A stretch of 53,314 nt of DNA from Anaerolineae bacterium (GCA_023382675.1 JAHDWN010000024.1:1-53314); one strand, 5' to 3'. Counted from the first letter of the stretch, positions 1 through 9,174 are shown. The notes: generated from the sequence alone by a model not told the origin. Made by a program: numbers and translations.

Positions 1-462
1 GCAGGCGCGTTTACGCTGGCGCTCGCTGAGCTGATCGGCCCGGAGGCGACGATCTATTCCGTTGACCGGGATCGCCGGGCGCTCACTGAACAGCAGCGAA
101 CCATGCACGACCGTTACCCCACAGTGAATGTTCACTATCTGAACGCCGATTTCGCCCGCCCACTCGACCTGCCAACGCTTGACGGCCTGGTGATGGCAAA
201 TTCGCTGCACTTCCACCGGCACAAAGAGCCGATCCTGCAACAGGTGCGCGATTACCTCAGGCCGGGTGGCCGCTTGCTGTTGGTCGAATACAACACCGAC
301 CGCGGCAACACCTGGGTGCCCTACCCGCTCGCCTACACCACCTGGGAGACGCTGGCGCGCCAGAGTGGCTTCATCGATACGCGCAAGCTGACGGCCAGGC
401 CAAGCCGCTTCCTGGGCGAGATTTACAGCGCGCTGAGTGTTCGCCCCACAGACTCTGCTTGA
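1..462 (+). CDS. SAM-dependent methyltransferase (C-terminal part, gene starts before the window)
   Basis: The frame is open from the first base, so only the 3' part (153 codons plus stop) is present. The first residues read GAFTLALAELIGPEATIYSV followed by D, which fits the glycine-rich motif I and acidic post-I strand of class I (Rossmann) SAM methyltransferases. Later LDGLVMANSLHF resembles motif IV and LRPGGRLLLVEYNTD resembles the strand after the typical 'LKPGG' motif. The substrate cannot be named. An internal ATG at 103 is not the real start because the conserved motif lies upstream of it. The gene ends 130 bases before the next start, and a separate transcription unit is possible. 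Confidence 0.75.
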   Translation, partial: AGAFTLALAELIGPEATIYSVDRDRRALTEQQRTMHDRYPTVNVHYLNADFARPLDLPTLDGLVMANSLHFHRHKEPILQQVRDYLRPGGRLLLVEYNTDRGNTWVPYPLAYTTWETLARQSGFIDTRKLTARPSRFLGEIYSALSVRPTDSA

Positions 463-592
463 TCGGTTTCTGAATCGAGATCCTGCTGATCCAGGCTGCC
501 CGAAAGTGGTAGTATTAGCGCTGGGGCAGCGCGTCGTTTCACCCCGGGCAACCCGCCATCTGTATCCATTCATATCAGCCAAGGAGTCGTCC

Positions 593-2425
593 GTGACTTT
601 TGCGCAGATCTACGTCGTGATCGTGCTCGTGATCCCGCTGGCGCTCGTCTTCATGAACCGGCTGCGCGAAGATGTCGCCGCCCTGCTGATGGCAGTCGCG
701 CTGGGCGTGGCGCAGTTCCTGGGGCTGGGCGTGCTGGGACCGCCGAACACCCCGGACGCGGCAGGCAACGCCCTGACCGGTTTCGGCACGCCGGAAGTCA
801 TCACGCTGATAGCGCTCTTCATCGTGACGACGTGCCTGGACAAATACGGCGCGACGCGCTGGATCGCGGGCAGGCTGCTGGCGATTGGCGGCAAATCCGA
901 GCGCCGCTTGATCGCGCTGTTCGCGCTGACAGCGGCGATCCTCTCGCTGTTCATGAATACACTGGCAGCGGGCGCGCTGCTGCTGCCGAGCGCGCTCGAC
1001 GCCTGCCGCCGCACCGGCATCAAGCCGAGCAAGCTGCTGATCCCCATCGCCTATGGCACGATGCTCGGCGGCGCGGCCACCTACCTGACGACAGCCAACA
1101 TCGTCGTCAGCGGTCTGCTGCCCCTGGCAAACCCGCCGCAGCAGCCGCTTGGCGTGCTCGATTTCACCCCGACCGGCGGCCTGGTCGCCATCGCCGGGCT
1201 GATCTTCCTGGCGCTGTTCGGCAAATACTTCCTGCCGGATCGCGAGCCGCCCTACTTCGAAGCCCTGCCGAGCAGCGACCAATTGAGCAAAGCCTACAAC
1301 CTGCAAGAACGCCTGTGGGAGGCGACCGTCCTGGCCGACTCGGCGCTGATTGACCGGGCGATCAACGAGACGCAGATCGGTGAAAGCCTGGGGTTGGCCG
1401 TCCTCGGCATCCGCCACAAGAAGCGCATCATCCCGGCCTATGATGTCGCCTACCGTATTCAAGGGGGCGACGTGCTGCTGATCGTCGGGCGTGAGGAGCG
1501 CGTCGTGCAGTTGGCGGCGTCCGGCCTGAGTGTGCAGCCAGCCACCTCGAACACGTCCGTCGAAGCGCCGGACGCGATCTTCGCCGAGGTGATCGTGCCG
1601 CCGCGCTCGATCATCGAAGGCAAGACGCTGCGCGACCTGGCCTTCCGCTCGCACTATGGCTTCACCGCTATCGCCCTCTGGCGTGACCAGCGCAGCTACC
1701 GCACTGATGTCGGCACGTTCCCGCTGCAGCCCGGCGACACGCTGCTGCTGATGGGGCCGAAGGAGAAGCTCCCCACGCTCAATAATCAGCACGATTTCGT
1801 GGTCATGGAAACCACGAGCAACAACGGCGGCCTCGATACGCGCAAAGTCGCGCTGACGCTGGCAATCGGCATCAGCGCGCTCGTCGCCATGTTCGCCGGT
1901 GTCCCGGCGGAACTCGCCATGATCGCCGGCGCGATGGTCATCCTGCTGACCGGCCTGATGAAGCCGGAGGAGGCTTACGGCGCGGTCAAGTGGCGGGCGA
2001 TCTTCCTGATCGCCGGGACGATCTCGGTCAGCGTGGCGATGGTGCAGACGAATCTGGCGCAGTTGATCGGCGATGCCGTCGTCGGCTACGTCACACCATT
2101 CGGCGCGCTGGGGCTGGTCGCGGGCGCGTATCTGCTCAGCGCCGTGCTGACGCAGGTCATGGGCGGGCAGATCTCGCCGCTGGTCGTCGCGCCGATCACG
2201 ATCAGCGCGGCCATCCGCCTCGGCGTCAACCCGCAGGCCATCGCCGTGACGACCGCCATCGCCGGGTCGATCTCGTTCATCACGCCGCTGTCGCACCCGG
2301 TCAATATCCTGATGATCGCGCCCGCCAACTACAAGTTCAGCGATTTCGTCAAAAGCGGCTGGCTGCTGACGATCATCTGCTTCATTGCGCTGATGATCGC
2401 CGTGCCGCTGTTCTGGAAGCTGTGA
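593..2425 (+). CDS. SLC13-type permease with two TrkA-C (RCK_C) domains
   Basis: This 610-residue membrane protein begins at GTG 593, with AAGGAG at 581-586 placed 6 bases ahead. The open frame reaches back to 437, but that start has no ribosome site. Hydrophobic helices fill residues ~1-225. A soluble middle section (~230-425) holds two RCK_C-like modules, each ending in a 'GDxLLxxG' pattern (GGDVLLIVG and PGDTLLLMG). A second helical bundle runs from ~430 to the end. This helices-two TrkA_C-helices plan is typical of the SLC13/DASS or CitT-like family of anion symporters (sulfate, dicarboxylates, and so on). The substrate is not evident. Sulfate or molybdate would suit the neighbourhood, but that is only context. 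Confidence 0.8.
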   Translation: MTFAQIYVVIVLVIPLALVFMNRLREDVAALLMAVALGVAQFLGLGVLGPPNTPDAAGNALTGFGTPEVITLIALFIVTTCLDKYGATRWIAGRLLAIGGKSERRLIALFALTAAILSLFMNTLAAGALLLPSALDACRRTGIKPSKLLIPIAYGTMLGGAATYLTTANIVVSGLLPLANPPQQPLGVLDFTPTGGLVAIAGLIFLALFGKYFLPDREPPYFEALPSSDQLSKAYNLQERLWEATVLADSALIDRAINETQIGESLGLAVLGIRHKKRIIPAYDVAYRIQGGDVLLIVGREERVVQLAASGLSVQPATSNTSVEAPDAIFAEVIVPPRSIIEGKTLRDLAFRSHYGFTAIALWRDQRSYRTDVGTFPLQPGDTLLLMGPKEKLPTLNNQHDFVVMETTSNNGGLDTRKVALTLAIGISALVAMFAGVPAELAMIAGAMVILLTGLMKPEEAYGAVKWRAIFLIAGTISVSVAMVQTNLAQLIGDAVVGYVTPFGALGLVAGAYLLSAVLTQVMGGQISPLVVAPITISAAIRLGVNPQAIAVTTAIAGSISFITPLSHPVNILMIAPANYKFSDFVKSGWLLTIICFIALMIAVPLFWKL

Positions 2426-2437
2426 GGGCGGAAAAGC

Positions 2438-2513
2438 AAATTAGTAGATTAGCCAACAGCCGACAGCCGATGGCTAAAGGCCGACAGCCAGCGGCCAATA
2501 CCCAACCCCGCCG
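2438..2513 (+). repeat. degenerate heptad-period repeat in front of fdhF
   Basis: From about 2455 the sequence reads in consecutive 7-base units: agccaac, agccgac, agccgat, ggctaaa, ggccgac, agccagc, ggccaat, acccaac. It is preceded by a stretch, gcaaattagtagatt, that recurs near 9287. The unit and leader recur at 9176-9388 and, partly inverted, at 38276-38476. It lies between the permease stop and the fdhF ribosome site. Function unknown. Confidence 0.75.
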
Positions 2514-2561
2514 AAATGCGCTAGAATGCGCGCCCCTGGAAGGCTGTGGAGGAATTGCGTC

Positions 2562-4727
2562 ATGCCCACACGACTCACACCGGAAAGCGTCGTGCGCACA
2601 ACCTGCCCGTACTGCGGCGTCGGCTGCCAGATGAATCTGCACATCCGCGACGGCCTGATCTACCGCGTGAGCGCGCCGTTTGACAGCGCGCCCAACTACG
2701 GCAACCTGTGTGTCAAAGGTCGCTTCGGCACGGATTTCACGACCCACCCCGGCCGGCTGAAAACGCCGTTGATCCGCACGGGCGAGCGCGGGAGTGGCGA
2801 GTTCCGCGAGGCGACCTGGGATGAAGCCATGGCGCTGGTCAGTGAGCGTTTGGCGGAGCTTGTGCGCACACACGGCGGCGACAGCATCGCGGCCTATGCC
2901 TGCGCCAAGGCGACCAACGAAGACAACTACCTGCTGCAAAAATGGCTGCGCGCCGTCATCAAGACCAACAACATCGATCACTGCGCGCGCCTGTGCCACG
3001 CGGGCAGCGTCACCGGCTTGCAGCTTGCCATCGGCTCCAGCGCCATGAGCAACAGCATCGCCGAGATGGAGCATCTCGACACCTTCATCGTCACCGGCAG
3101 CAACACGACCGAGACGCATCCGGTCATCAGCCTGTTCCTCAAACGGGCGGTGCGCGAGAACGGCGCGAAGCTGATCGTGATCGACCCGCGCCAGATCGAG
3201 CTGACGGACTTCGCGACGCTCTGGCTGCGGCAGAAGCCGGGCACGGATGTCGCCGTCTACCAGGCGATGGCGCACGTGATCGTCACTGAGCGGCTCTTCG
3301 ACCCGGCGTTCATCGCCGGGCGCACCGAAGGCTTCGACGCCTACGTCGAATCACTGGAGACGTTCACGCCGGAATGGGCGGAGCGCGTGAGCGGCGTCCC
3401 GGCGGAGGACATCCGCGCGGCCGCACGCATGTACGCGAATGCCGGAAGCGCTGCCATCTACTGGGGCATGGGCATCAGCCAGAGCACCCACGGCACCGAT
3501 AACGCCCTGTCGCTGACCAACCTGGCGCTGATGACCGGCCACGTCGGCAGGCCGGGCACCGGGCTGAACCCCCTGCGCGGGCAGAACAACGTCCAGGGCT
3601 GCTCGGACAGCGGCGGCCTGCCCAACGTCTACACTGCCTACCAACGGGTCGATGAGCCGGAGACACGCGCCCGCTTCGAAACCGCCTGGCACACGGCGCT
3701 GCCGCCCGAACCCGGCCTGACCGTGACCGAGATCGTCGATGGCGCGCTGCTCGGCTCGATCAAGGCGCTGATCGTCATGGGCGAGAACCCGCTCATGAGC
3801 GAGCCGAACCTGGCGCACGCCCAGCACGCGCTCGAACATCTCGACCTGCTCGTCGCCATCGACATCTTCATCAACGAGACGGGCCGCTTCGCCGATGTGA
3901 TCCTGCCGTCGGCCAGTTTCGCGGAGAAGGACGGCACCTTCACCAACAGCGACCGCCGCGTCCAACGTGTCCGCCAGGCGCTGCCGCCGCCCGGCGAGGC
4001 GCGCGCCGATTGGGCGATCGTCTGCGATCTGGCGCGGCGCATGGAAACACTGCTCGGCTTCGAACAGAGCGCCGGTTTCAACTATGCAGACGCCGAGGCC
4101 ATCTGGGAGGAGATGCGCGCTGTCACGCCGGATTTCTACGGCATCACTTACGAACGGATCGAGCGCGAAGGCGGCGTTCATTGGCCGTGCCCAGCGCTCG
4201 ATCACCCCGGCACGCCGTATCTGTTCGAGCACGACTTCCCGCGCGGGCGCGGCAAGTTCTGGGCGCTCGAATATGGCACGGACAGCGAATTACCCGACGC
4301 CGACTACCCGTATCATCTGACGACCGGGCGTGTGCTCTTTCACTGGCATGGCGGGACGATGACGCGGCGCTCGCATCTGGAAGACGCCTTCCCGGAGCCG
4401 ATCCTGGAACTGCACCCGGACGATGCCCACAGCCTCGGCCTGATCTCCGGCGATTGGGTCGAGGTCACTTCGCGGCGCGGCAGCGTCGTCTGCCGGGCGC
4501 TCGTCACCGGGCGCTCACCGGCGGGCACGGTCTTCCTGCCGTTCCATTTCGTCGAGGCGGCAGCCAACCTGCTGACGCTCGATAAGATCGACCCGCGCGC
4601 CAAGATCCCGGACTTCAAGATGGCGGCGGTGCGCCTGCGCAAGGTCGATGCGCCGCCGGACGCGCGCGACGCCGCGCCGCTCGCCGAGCAGGGCGCGATC
4701 AAAGATCCAGTCAGATTTGTGCATTGA
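2562..4727 (+). CDS. fdhF: formate dehydrogenase catalytic (alpha) subunit, Cys type
   Basis: A 721-residue molybdopterin (bis-MGD) oxidoreductase. ATG 2562 follows GGAGGAA (2548-2554) by 7 bases. The N-terminal [4Fe-4S] site is C15-x2-C18-x3-C22-x27-C50. The metal ligand position, in IDHCARLCHAGSVTG, is Cys145 encoded by TGC, where E. coli FdhF has selenocysteine. Downstream, the MGD-binding blocks (MTGHVGRPGTGLNPLRGQNN; MGENPLMSEPN; SFAEKDGTFTNSDRR) and a C-terminal dinucleotide-binding domain (FHWHGGTMTRR) are all present. It lacks the long NuoG-like N-terminal Fe-S extension of FdsA; that module is a separate gene at 7643. The role is formate + NAD+ to CO2 + NADH (reversible), with electrons passing to the NuoEF-like diaphorase subunit. 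The mobA gene follows after 7 bases. Confidence 0.93.
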   Translation: MPTRLTPESVVRTTCPYCGVGCQMNLHIRDGLIYRVSAPFDSAPNYGNLCVKGRFGTDFTTHPGRLKTPLIRTGERGSGEFREATWDEAMALVSERLAELVRTHGGDSIAAYACAKATNEDNYLLQKWLRAVIKTNNIDHCARLCHAGSVTGLQLAIGSSAMSNSIAEMEHLDTFIVTGSNTTETHPVISLFLKRAVRENGAKLIVIDPRQIELTDFATLWLRQKPGTDVAVYQAMAHVIVTERLFDPAFIAGRTEGFDAYVESLETFTPEWAERVSGVPAEDIRAAARMYANAGSAAIYWGMGISQSTHGTDNALSLTNLALMTGHVGRPGTGLNPLRGQNNVQGCSDSGGLPNVYTAYQRVDEPETRARFETAWHTALPPEPGLTVTEIVDGALLGSIKALIVMGENPLMSEPNLAHAQHALEHLDLLVAIDIFINETGRFADVILPSASFAEKDGTFTNSDRRVQRVRQALPPPGEARADWAIVCDLARRMETLLGFEQSAGFNYADAEAIWEEMRAVTPDFYGITYERIEREGGVHWPCPALDHPGTPYLFEHDFPRGRGKFWALEYGTDSELPDADYPYHLTTGRVLFHWHGGTMTRRSHLEDAFPEPILELHPDDAHSLGLISGDWVEVTSRRGSVVCRALVTGRSPAGTVFLPFHFVEAAANLLTLDKIDPRAKIPDFKMAAVRLRKVDAPPDARDAAPLAEQGAIKDPVRFVH

Positions 4728-4734
4728 GCGCCCA

Positions 4735-5346
4735 ATGACCACCCCGTTCAGCGTCGCCATCAGCGCCGGTGGCAAGAGCACGCGCATGGGCACCGACAAG
4801 GCCTTTGTCGATCTCAATGGCAAGCCTGTGATCGAGCACTTGCTGGCGCGTGTGCGTGACCTCGGCCAGGCGGAGACGATCCTGATCGCCAACCGCCAGG
4901 AGGCCTACGCGCATCTCGGCCTGCCGATCTTCCCCGACGCGCTGGCAGACACAGGCTCGCTCGGCGGCATCTACACGGCGATCCTGCACAGCCAACAGCC
5001 GTACACGCTGGTGCTGGCCTGTGACATGCCCTTCGCCAATCCGGATCTGCTGCGGTACTTGCTCAATCTGCGCACAGGCGATCAGTTCGATGTGATTGTG
5101 CCGCGTGTGGATGGCTTCCCGGAGGGCCTGCACGCCGTCTACAGCAAGGCCTGCCTGCCGCCGATCCGCCGCCGCCTCGACGCCAATCAGCTCAAGGTGA
5201 TCGGCTTCTATGCCGACGTGCGTGTGCGCTATCTGGATGAGAAAGACTGGCAGCCATTCGACCCGGACGGAATCTCGTTTTACAATGTGAACACGCCGGA
5301 ACAGCTTGCGGCGGCGCGGCGGCTGGCGCAGGAGCGCCAGGAATAG
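4735..5346 (+). CDS. mobA: molybdenum cofactor guanylyltransferase MobA
   Basis: A 203-residue NTP-transferase-fold protein that attaches GMP to molybdopterin, making the MGD form needed by the formate dehydrogenase encoded just upstream. ATG 4735 lies 7 bases after the fdhF stop, so the two are probably co-translated. The signature loop ISAGGKSTRMGTDKAF matches the MobA consensus (GGxSxRMGxDKA). LACDMPFANPDLL is the second conserved Mg/GTP site, and GSLGGIYTA follows the usual 'GPLAGI' pattern. The length is normal (about 190-210 residues in the family). A longer frame starting inside fdhF at 4648 has no support. Confidence 0.9.
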   Translation: MTTPFSVAISAGGKSTRMGTDKAFVDLNGKPVIEHLLARVRDLGQAETILIANRQEAYAHLGLPIFPDALADTGSLGGIYTAILHSQQPYTLVLACDMPFANPDLLRYLLNLRTGDQFDVIVPRVDGFPEGLHAVYSKACLPPIRRRLDANQLKVIGFYADVRVRYLDEKDWQPFDPDGISFYNVNTPEQLAAARRLAQERQE

Positions 5347-5462
5347 CGCATAGAAAATACGGTTTTGCGGCAACCGACTTCATCACGAGATTTAGCGGGA
5401 TAACCGGGGCAAAGAGCTTAAGGAGAAGACAGTGCAACTCGACTTGAAGCGCTCTTGTGCTC

Positions 5463-5590
5463 GCCGGACGTTAAAACGCCCGGCTAAGAGATCATCAAGC
5501 GCGCTAAAGGCGCTCTGTCATCGCTTCTGGTCTTTCCTAGCCCCTTCAGTGGGCTTGATTAGCCTTAGCCGTTCGGCTTCAGCCAACGGC
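5463..5590. repeat. block of four successive hairpins between mobA and the nuoEF-like gene
   Basis: Four inverted repeats follow one another: 5463-5470/5477-5484 (gccggacg with loop ttaaaa and one mismatch), 5498-5502/5510-5514 (agcgc/gcgct), 5539-5543/5551-5555 (agccc/gggct) and 5568-5573/5585-5590 (gccgtt/aacggc with an inner ggc/gcc stem). Three loops carry ctaaag or ttcag cores, as in dispersed tandem-hairpin repeats seen in many bacterial intergenic regions. It could instead be a structured 5' leader. The whole gap 5347-5648 holds nothing else. Confidence 0.65.
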
Positions 5591-5648
5591 GACACAAGAC
5601 GAATCCGCTGCCAGCGATACACCTCTGAATTTATTGGGATATTTCTGC

Positions 5649-7316
5649 ATGTTTGATCCCGCGTTCGAATCCATCATTACTCGCTACGAGGGGCGGCGGC
5701 GTGACGCTTTGCTGCCGCTGCTCTGGGAGGTGCAGACGGCGTTCGGCCACGTCGCGCCGGAGGCGGTGCGCGCGATCTCGCACACGCTGCGCGTGCCCGA
5801 AGCCGACATCTACGGCGTGATCAGCTTCTACACACTCTTTTACGACCAGCCGACCGCCGAGACGATCGTGCGCATCTGCGCCGACCCATCGTGCGCGCTC
5901 GCCGGGGCGGACGAGGTGCTCGATGCCCTGCGCGCGCGTGGCGGTGATGCGCTGGCCGTCGAACGCTGCACCTGCATCGGCCTGTGCGACCACGCGCCTG
6001 CCGCACTCGTCAGCCGACGAGGCACAGGCGAGAGCGCCCACGCGCCCGCCAGCGATCTCGACGCGCTGCTCAATGGCGGCACTGAGCCAGCCGTATCTCA
6101 CGTCGGCGGCACGGCGCGCGTGCTGCTCGATGGCCTGGCGCCGGGGCGCGCGCAAACGCTGGCCGAGTATGGCAACTACGCGGCGCTGCGCCATGCGCTC
6201 GACTCATCGCCGGAGGCCGTCATCGCGCAGATCCAGGCATCCGGCCTGATCGGGCGCGGCGGCGCGGCCTTTCCGACCGGCGTCAAGTGGGACAGCGCGC
6301 GCAAGGCGGACTCGACGCCGCGCTACGTCGTCTGCAACGCCGACGAGAGCGAGCCGGGGACGTTCAAAGACCGGGTTCTGCTCGAAGGTCGCCCGCACCT
6401 GCTGCTCGAAGGCATTGCCCTCTGCGGCTATGCCATCGGCGCGCAGCAAGGCTACCTGTTCGTGCGCGGCGAGTACCCGGAAGCTGCGCGCATCCTGCAG
6501 ACCGCCATCGACGAGGCCTACGCCGCCGGGCTGCTCGGTCAGGACATCTTGGGCAGCGGCCTCAGCTTCGACATCGAACTGCGGCGCGGCGCAGGCGCGT
6601 ACATCTGCGGCGAAGAGACGGCGCTGTTCGAGGCCATCGAAGGCGCACGTGGGATGCCCCGCATCAAGCCGCCCTTCCCGACGACGCACGGCCTGTTCGG
6701 GCAGCCGACGGTCATCAACAACGTCGAGACGCTCTGCAACGTGCCCGGCATCGTCCGCCGCGGCGCGGACTGGTATCGCCAGTGGGGCACGGACAAGAGC
6801 GCCGGGACGAAGCTGGTCGCCGTCAGTGGGCACGTGCGCCAGCCGGGCGTCTACGAGATTGCGCCTGGGCTGACCATGCGCACGCTGCTGGATGAACACT
6901 GCGGCGGCATCAGCGGGGAATTGCAGGCAGTGCTCATGGGCGGCGCGGCGGGCACGTTCCTGACGCCGGACGAGATCGACGTGCGCCTGACCTACGAAGA
7001 CCTGCGTGACATCGGCAGCACATTCGGCTCCGGCGCGATTATGGTCTTCAACGAGACGGTCGGTCTGCGCGACGTGCTGCGGCGGCTGGCGCATTTCTTC
7101 CGCCACGAAAGCTGTGGCAAGTGCTTTCCGTGCCAACTGGGGACACAGCGCCAACTCGAAATCCTCGACCGCAGCGCGCCGCTAATCGGCGACCGCCTGC
7201 GGCTGGTTGACATCGGCCAGACGATGACGGAAGCCTCGCTCTGCGGATTGGGGCAAACGGCGGCGATGGCAATTTTGAGCGCGCTGGCGAAATGGGATTA
7301 TCTGTATGCGGATTGA
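5649..7316 (+). CDS. NuoE-NuoF fusion, diaphorase (beta) subunit of NAD-dependent formate dehydrogenase
   Basis: This 555-residue protein joins two complex I-like modules. Residues ~1-150 are NuoE/thioredoxin-like with the [2Fe-2S] ligands C-x4-C (CADPSC) and C-x3-C (CIGLC). The rest is NuoF-like, with NADH/FMN segments GRGGAAFPTGVKW, NADESEPGTFKDR and RGAGAYICGEETAL, an SLBB region (SGHVRQPGVYE), and the C-terminal [4Fe-4S] site SCGKCFPCQLG. Fusion of this kind is known in FdsB and related NAD-linked formate dehydrogenases and hydrogenases. It would exchange electrons between NAD(H) and the Fe-S chain leading to FdhF. ATG 5649 is preferred; a TTG five codons upstream is also open. No strong ribosome site is visible. 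Confidence 0.9.
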   Translation: MFDPAFESIITRYEGRRRDALLPLLWEVQTAFGHVAPEAVRAISHTLRVPEADIYGVISFYTLFYDQPTAETIVRICADPSCALAGADEVLDALRARGGDALAVERCTCIGLCDHAPAALVSRRGTGESAHAPASDLDALLNGGTEPAVSHVGGTARVLLDGLAPGRAQTLAEYGNYAALRHALDSSPEAVIAQIQASGLIGRGGAAFPTGVKWDSARKADSTPRYVVCNADESEPGTFKDRVLLEGRPHLLLEGIALCGYAIGAQQGYLFVRGEYPEAARILQTAIDEAYAAGLLGQDILGSGLSFDIELRRGAGAYICGEETALFEAIEGARGMPRIKPPFPTTHGLFGQPTVINNVETLCNVPGIVRRGADWYRQWGTDKSAGTKLVAVSGHVRQPGVYEIAPGLTMRTLLDEHCGGISGELQAVLMGGAAGTFLTPDEIDVRLTYEDLRDIGSTFGSGAIMVFNETVGLRDVLRRLAHFFRHESCGKCFPCQLGTQRQLEILDRSAPLIGDRLRLVDIGQTMTEASLCGLGQTAAMAILSALAKWDYLYAD

Positions 7317-7526
7317 TGATACGACTCGACAGGGGGACACGTTCGCCCAGGAAATCGCGGCGGCCGCGCCGTTACCTCCGGTGACTTCGTTTGCGCGTCC
7401 CGACGTCGCCACGTTATACGCCGTCCGCCGATTTTGCGCACGGTTTGTTGCCCGGACGCCAAAAATGGCATCCCTAAGAATCTCGCCGCGTCGCACAATG
7501 CCCGCCGTGCGCCAAACGCCCGCTGT

Positions 7527-7620
7527 ACCCAGAACCCAGAACTCAGAACCTAGAACCCCATCTGAGCACCGAGCACTGAGCACCCACATTCCTCATTACG
7601 CATTGCTCATCACCCATCCC
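7527..7620 (+). repeat. heptad-period degenerate repeat upstream of the HoxU-like gene
   Basis: Consecutive 7-base units run with almost no phase slip: acccaga, acccaga, actcaga, acctaga, accccat, ctgagca, ccgagca, ctgagca, cccacat, tcctcat, tacgcat, tgctcat, cacccat. The sequence family differs from the agccgac units at 2438, but the period is identical. It fills the second half of the 326-base gap 7317-7642. The first half shows no other feature. Confidence 0.7.
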
Positions 7621-7642
7621 TGCTCCCTAGAAAGCGACACCC

Positions 7643-8356
7643 ATGGATGAACACCCGCAAGTCACCCTGACCATCGACGGCGAAGAGATCAGCGTGCCAG
7701 CCGGGACGACGATCCTGGAGGCCGCACGACAGCTCGGCAAAGATGTGCCCGTCATTTGCTACCACGAGGCAACGACGCCGAACGGCGTATGCCGCCTGTG
7801 CGTGGTCGATGTCAACCGCGGGCGCGTGCTGCAACCGGCGTGCGTCGCGCCCTGCCCGGCGGGCGCGCAGATCGAGACGCGCAGCGAGCGCGTCGAACGC
7901 AGCCGCCGGACGATCCTCGAAATGCTCAACGCCGCTGTCGATCTCGAACAAGCGCCGGAGATCCTGGCGCTGATGGCGGAGTATCAGGCCGACGCCGACC
8001 GCTTCCCCGATGCCGAACGGCGCACGCAGCCGCTCCACGACGACAACCCGTTCTACGTGCGCGATTACAACCAGTGCGTGCTCTGCTGGCGCTGCGTCCA
8101 GGTGTGCGCGGAGGACGCGCAGTACACCTTCGCCCTGACGCTGGCGGAGCGCGGTTACGACACGCGCGTCTCGACCAGCTTCGACATCGGCATGACCGAG
8201 TCGCCCTGTGTCTTTTGCGGCCAGTGCATCGGCGTCTGCCCGACCGGCGCGCTCAAACCGAAGATCGAGTTCGGGCTGGAGCAGGGCTGGAGCGCCGACG
8301 AGCTGCGCCAGCGCACCCGACGCTCACGCCGCGCCCGACTGGAGGAAGACACATGA
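7643..8356 (+). CDS. HoxU/NuoG-N-terminal-like Fe-S subunit of the formate dehydrogenase
   Basis: A 237-residue electron-transfer protein. Residues ~1-80 are a plant-type [2Fe-2S] ferredoxin domain ([20 protein letters not shown], with a further Cys in QPACVAPC). Then a NuoG-type His/Cys [4Fe-4S] region is followed by two ferredoxin motifs, [11 protein letters not shown] and [14 protein letters not shown]. In FdsA this module is the N-terminus of the catalytic subunit; here it is a free subunit as in HoxU. It most likely bridges the NuoEF-like diaphorase and FdhF. Its stop overlaps the fdhD start (ATGA at 8353-8356), showing a common transcript. Confidence 0.88.
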   Translation: MDEHPQVTLTIDGEEISVPAGTTILEAARQLGKDVPVICYHEATTPNGVCRLCVVDVNRGRVLQPACVAPCPAGAQIETRSERVERSRRTILEMLNAAVDLEQAPEILALMAEYQADADRFPDAERRTQPLHDDNPFYVRDYNQCVLCWRCVQVCAEDAQYTFALTLAERGYDTRVSTSFDIGMTESPCVFCGQCIGVCPTGALKPKIEFGLEQGWSADELRQRTRRSRRARLEEDT

Positions 8357-9174
8357 GCGAAAGTGAAACGATACGCGGCGCACTCCCCTACACCTACTGG
8401 ACGGTCGAAGGCGAGCGCGTCGAGATCACCCGCGGCGGCATCATCGAAGAATCGGCCGTCACGATCTACGTCAACGGGCTGGAGCTGGCGACGGTCATGT
8501 GCAGCCCGCTCGATCAGGAAGAACTGGCGCTCGGCTTCCTGTTCAACGAGGGCGTGATCGACTCGATGGCTGAGATCGGGCTGGTCAAGTCGAACGTGCG
8601 CGGCACGCTGGTGGATGTGCTGCTGTTGCGCGGCGATTTCGATCTGCCCCGGCGCATGATCCTGACCTCCGGCTGCGGCGGCGGCATCACGCTCCAGGAT
8701 TTGACCGAGACGTACCCACCGCTGGCGTCCTCGTTCACGACGCGCCCGGCGATCATCCTGGAGCGGATGCACGATCTGCACGGCGAGGCACAGCTCTACA
8801 ACCACGTGCGCGGCGTGCATGCCGCCGTTCTGGCGGACGAGACGGGCGTCCTCGTCAGCGCGGAGGATGTCGGGCGGCATAACGCCGTCGACAAGATCGC
8901 CGGGAAAGCGCTGCGTGCGGACATCGACACGCGCGACAAAATCATCCTGACCAGCGGGCGCATCAGCTCGGAGATGCTCGGCAAGGCGCGGCGCATGGGC
9001 GTGCCGCTCGTCGCCAGCCGCACCGCGCCGACCAGCCGGGCTGTAAATCTGGCGCAGGCGTGGCAGATCTGCATCGTCGGCTACGTGCGCAACGGCAGCC
9101 TGCGCGCCTACACTCAGCCGCAGCGCCTGGGCCTGCCGCAGATCGCGACGCGCTCAAACGAAGACGAAACGTGA
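8353..9174 (+). CDS. fdhD: formate dehydrogenase accessory sulfurtransferase FdhD
   Basis: A 273-residue protein needed to make active formate dehydrogenase; the E. coli protein passes sulfur from IscS to the Mo-bisPGD cofactor. ATG 8353 overlaps the previous stop by 4 bases. Conserved FdhD blocks are [44 protein letters not shown] and [11 protein letters not shown]. The segment that in E. coli carries a C-x2-C pair reads [11 protein letters not shown] here, so only Cys108 remains. The length and the rest of the fold signature are ordinary. The position after the FDH subunits supports the role. Confidence 0.9.
   Translation: MSESETIRGALPYTYWTVEGERVEITRGGIIEESAVTIYVNGLELATVMCSPLDQEELALGFLFNEGVIDSMAEIGLVKSNVRGTLVDVLLLRGDFDLPRRMILTSGCGGGITLQDLTETYPPLASSFTTRPAIILERMHDLHGEAQLYNHVRGVHAAVLADETGVLVSAEDVGRHNAVDKIAGKALRADIDTRDKIILTSGRISSEMLGKARRMGVPLVASRTAPTSRAVNLAQAWQICIVGYVRNGSLRAYTQPQRLGLPQIATRSNEDET

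Noticed and set aside
575-2296. 573-codon open frame on the minus strand opposite the permease gene
   Set aside because: Composition is Arg/Asp/Gln-rich noise typical of the complement of a GC-rich gene; the plus frame has a ribosome site, membrane helices and RCK motifs. The same holds for the many long antisense frames in fdhF, moeA, mvhA, hdrA and glgB.
2994-2996. Selenocysteine in the formate dehydrogenase
   Set aside because: The position is TGC (Cys145); there is no in-frame TGA in the gene.
5463-5590. Molybdenum cofactor riboswitch
   Set aside because: The location by Moco genes is suggestive, but the four simple hairpins do not show the known Moco-RNA layout that I can recall. Only a covariance-model search could decide.
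5432-5656. 74-codon frame across the hairpin block
   Set aside because: It consists of the inverted repeats, has no ribosome site and overlaps the diaphorase start.
7306-7650. 114-codon frame between the diaphorase and HoxU-like genes
   Set aside because: It reads through the heptad repeat; the composition is repetitive and no ribosome site is present.
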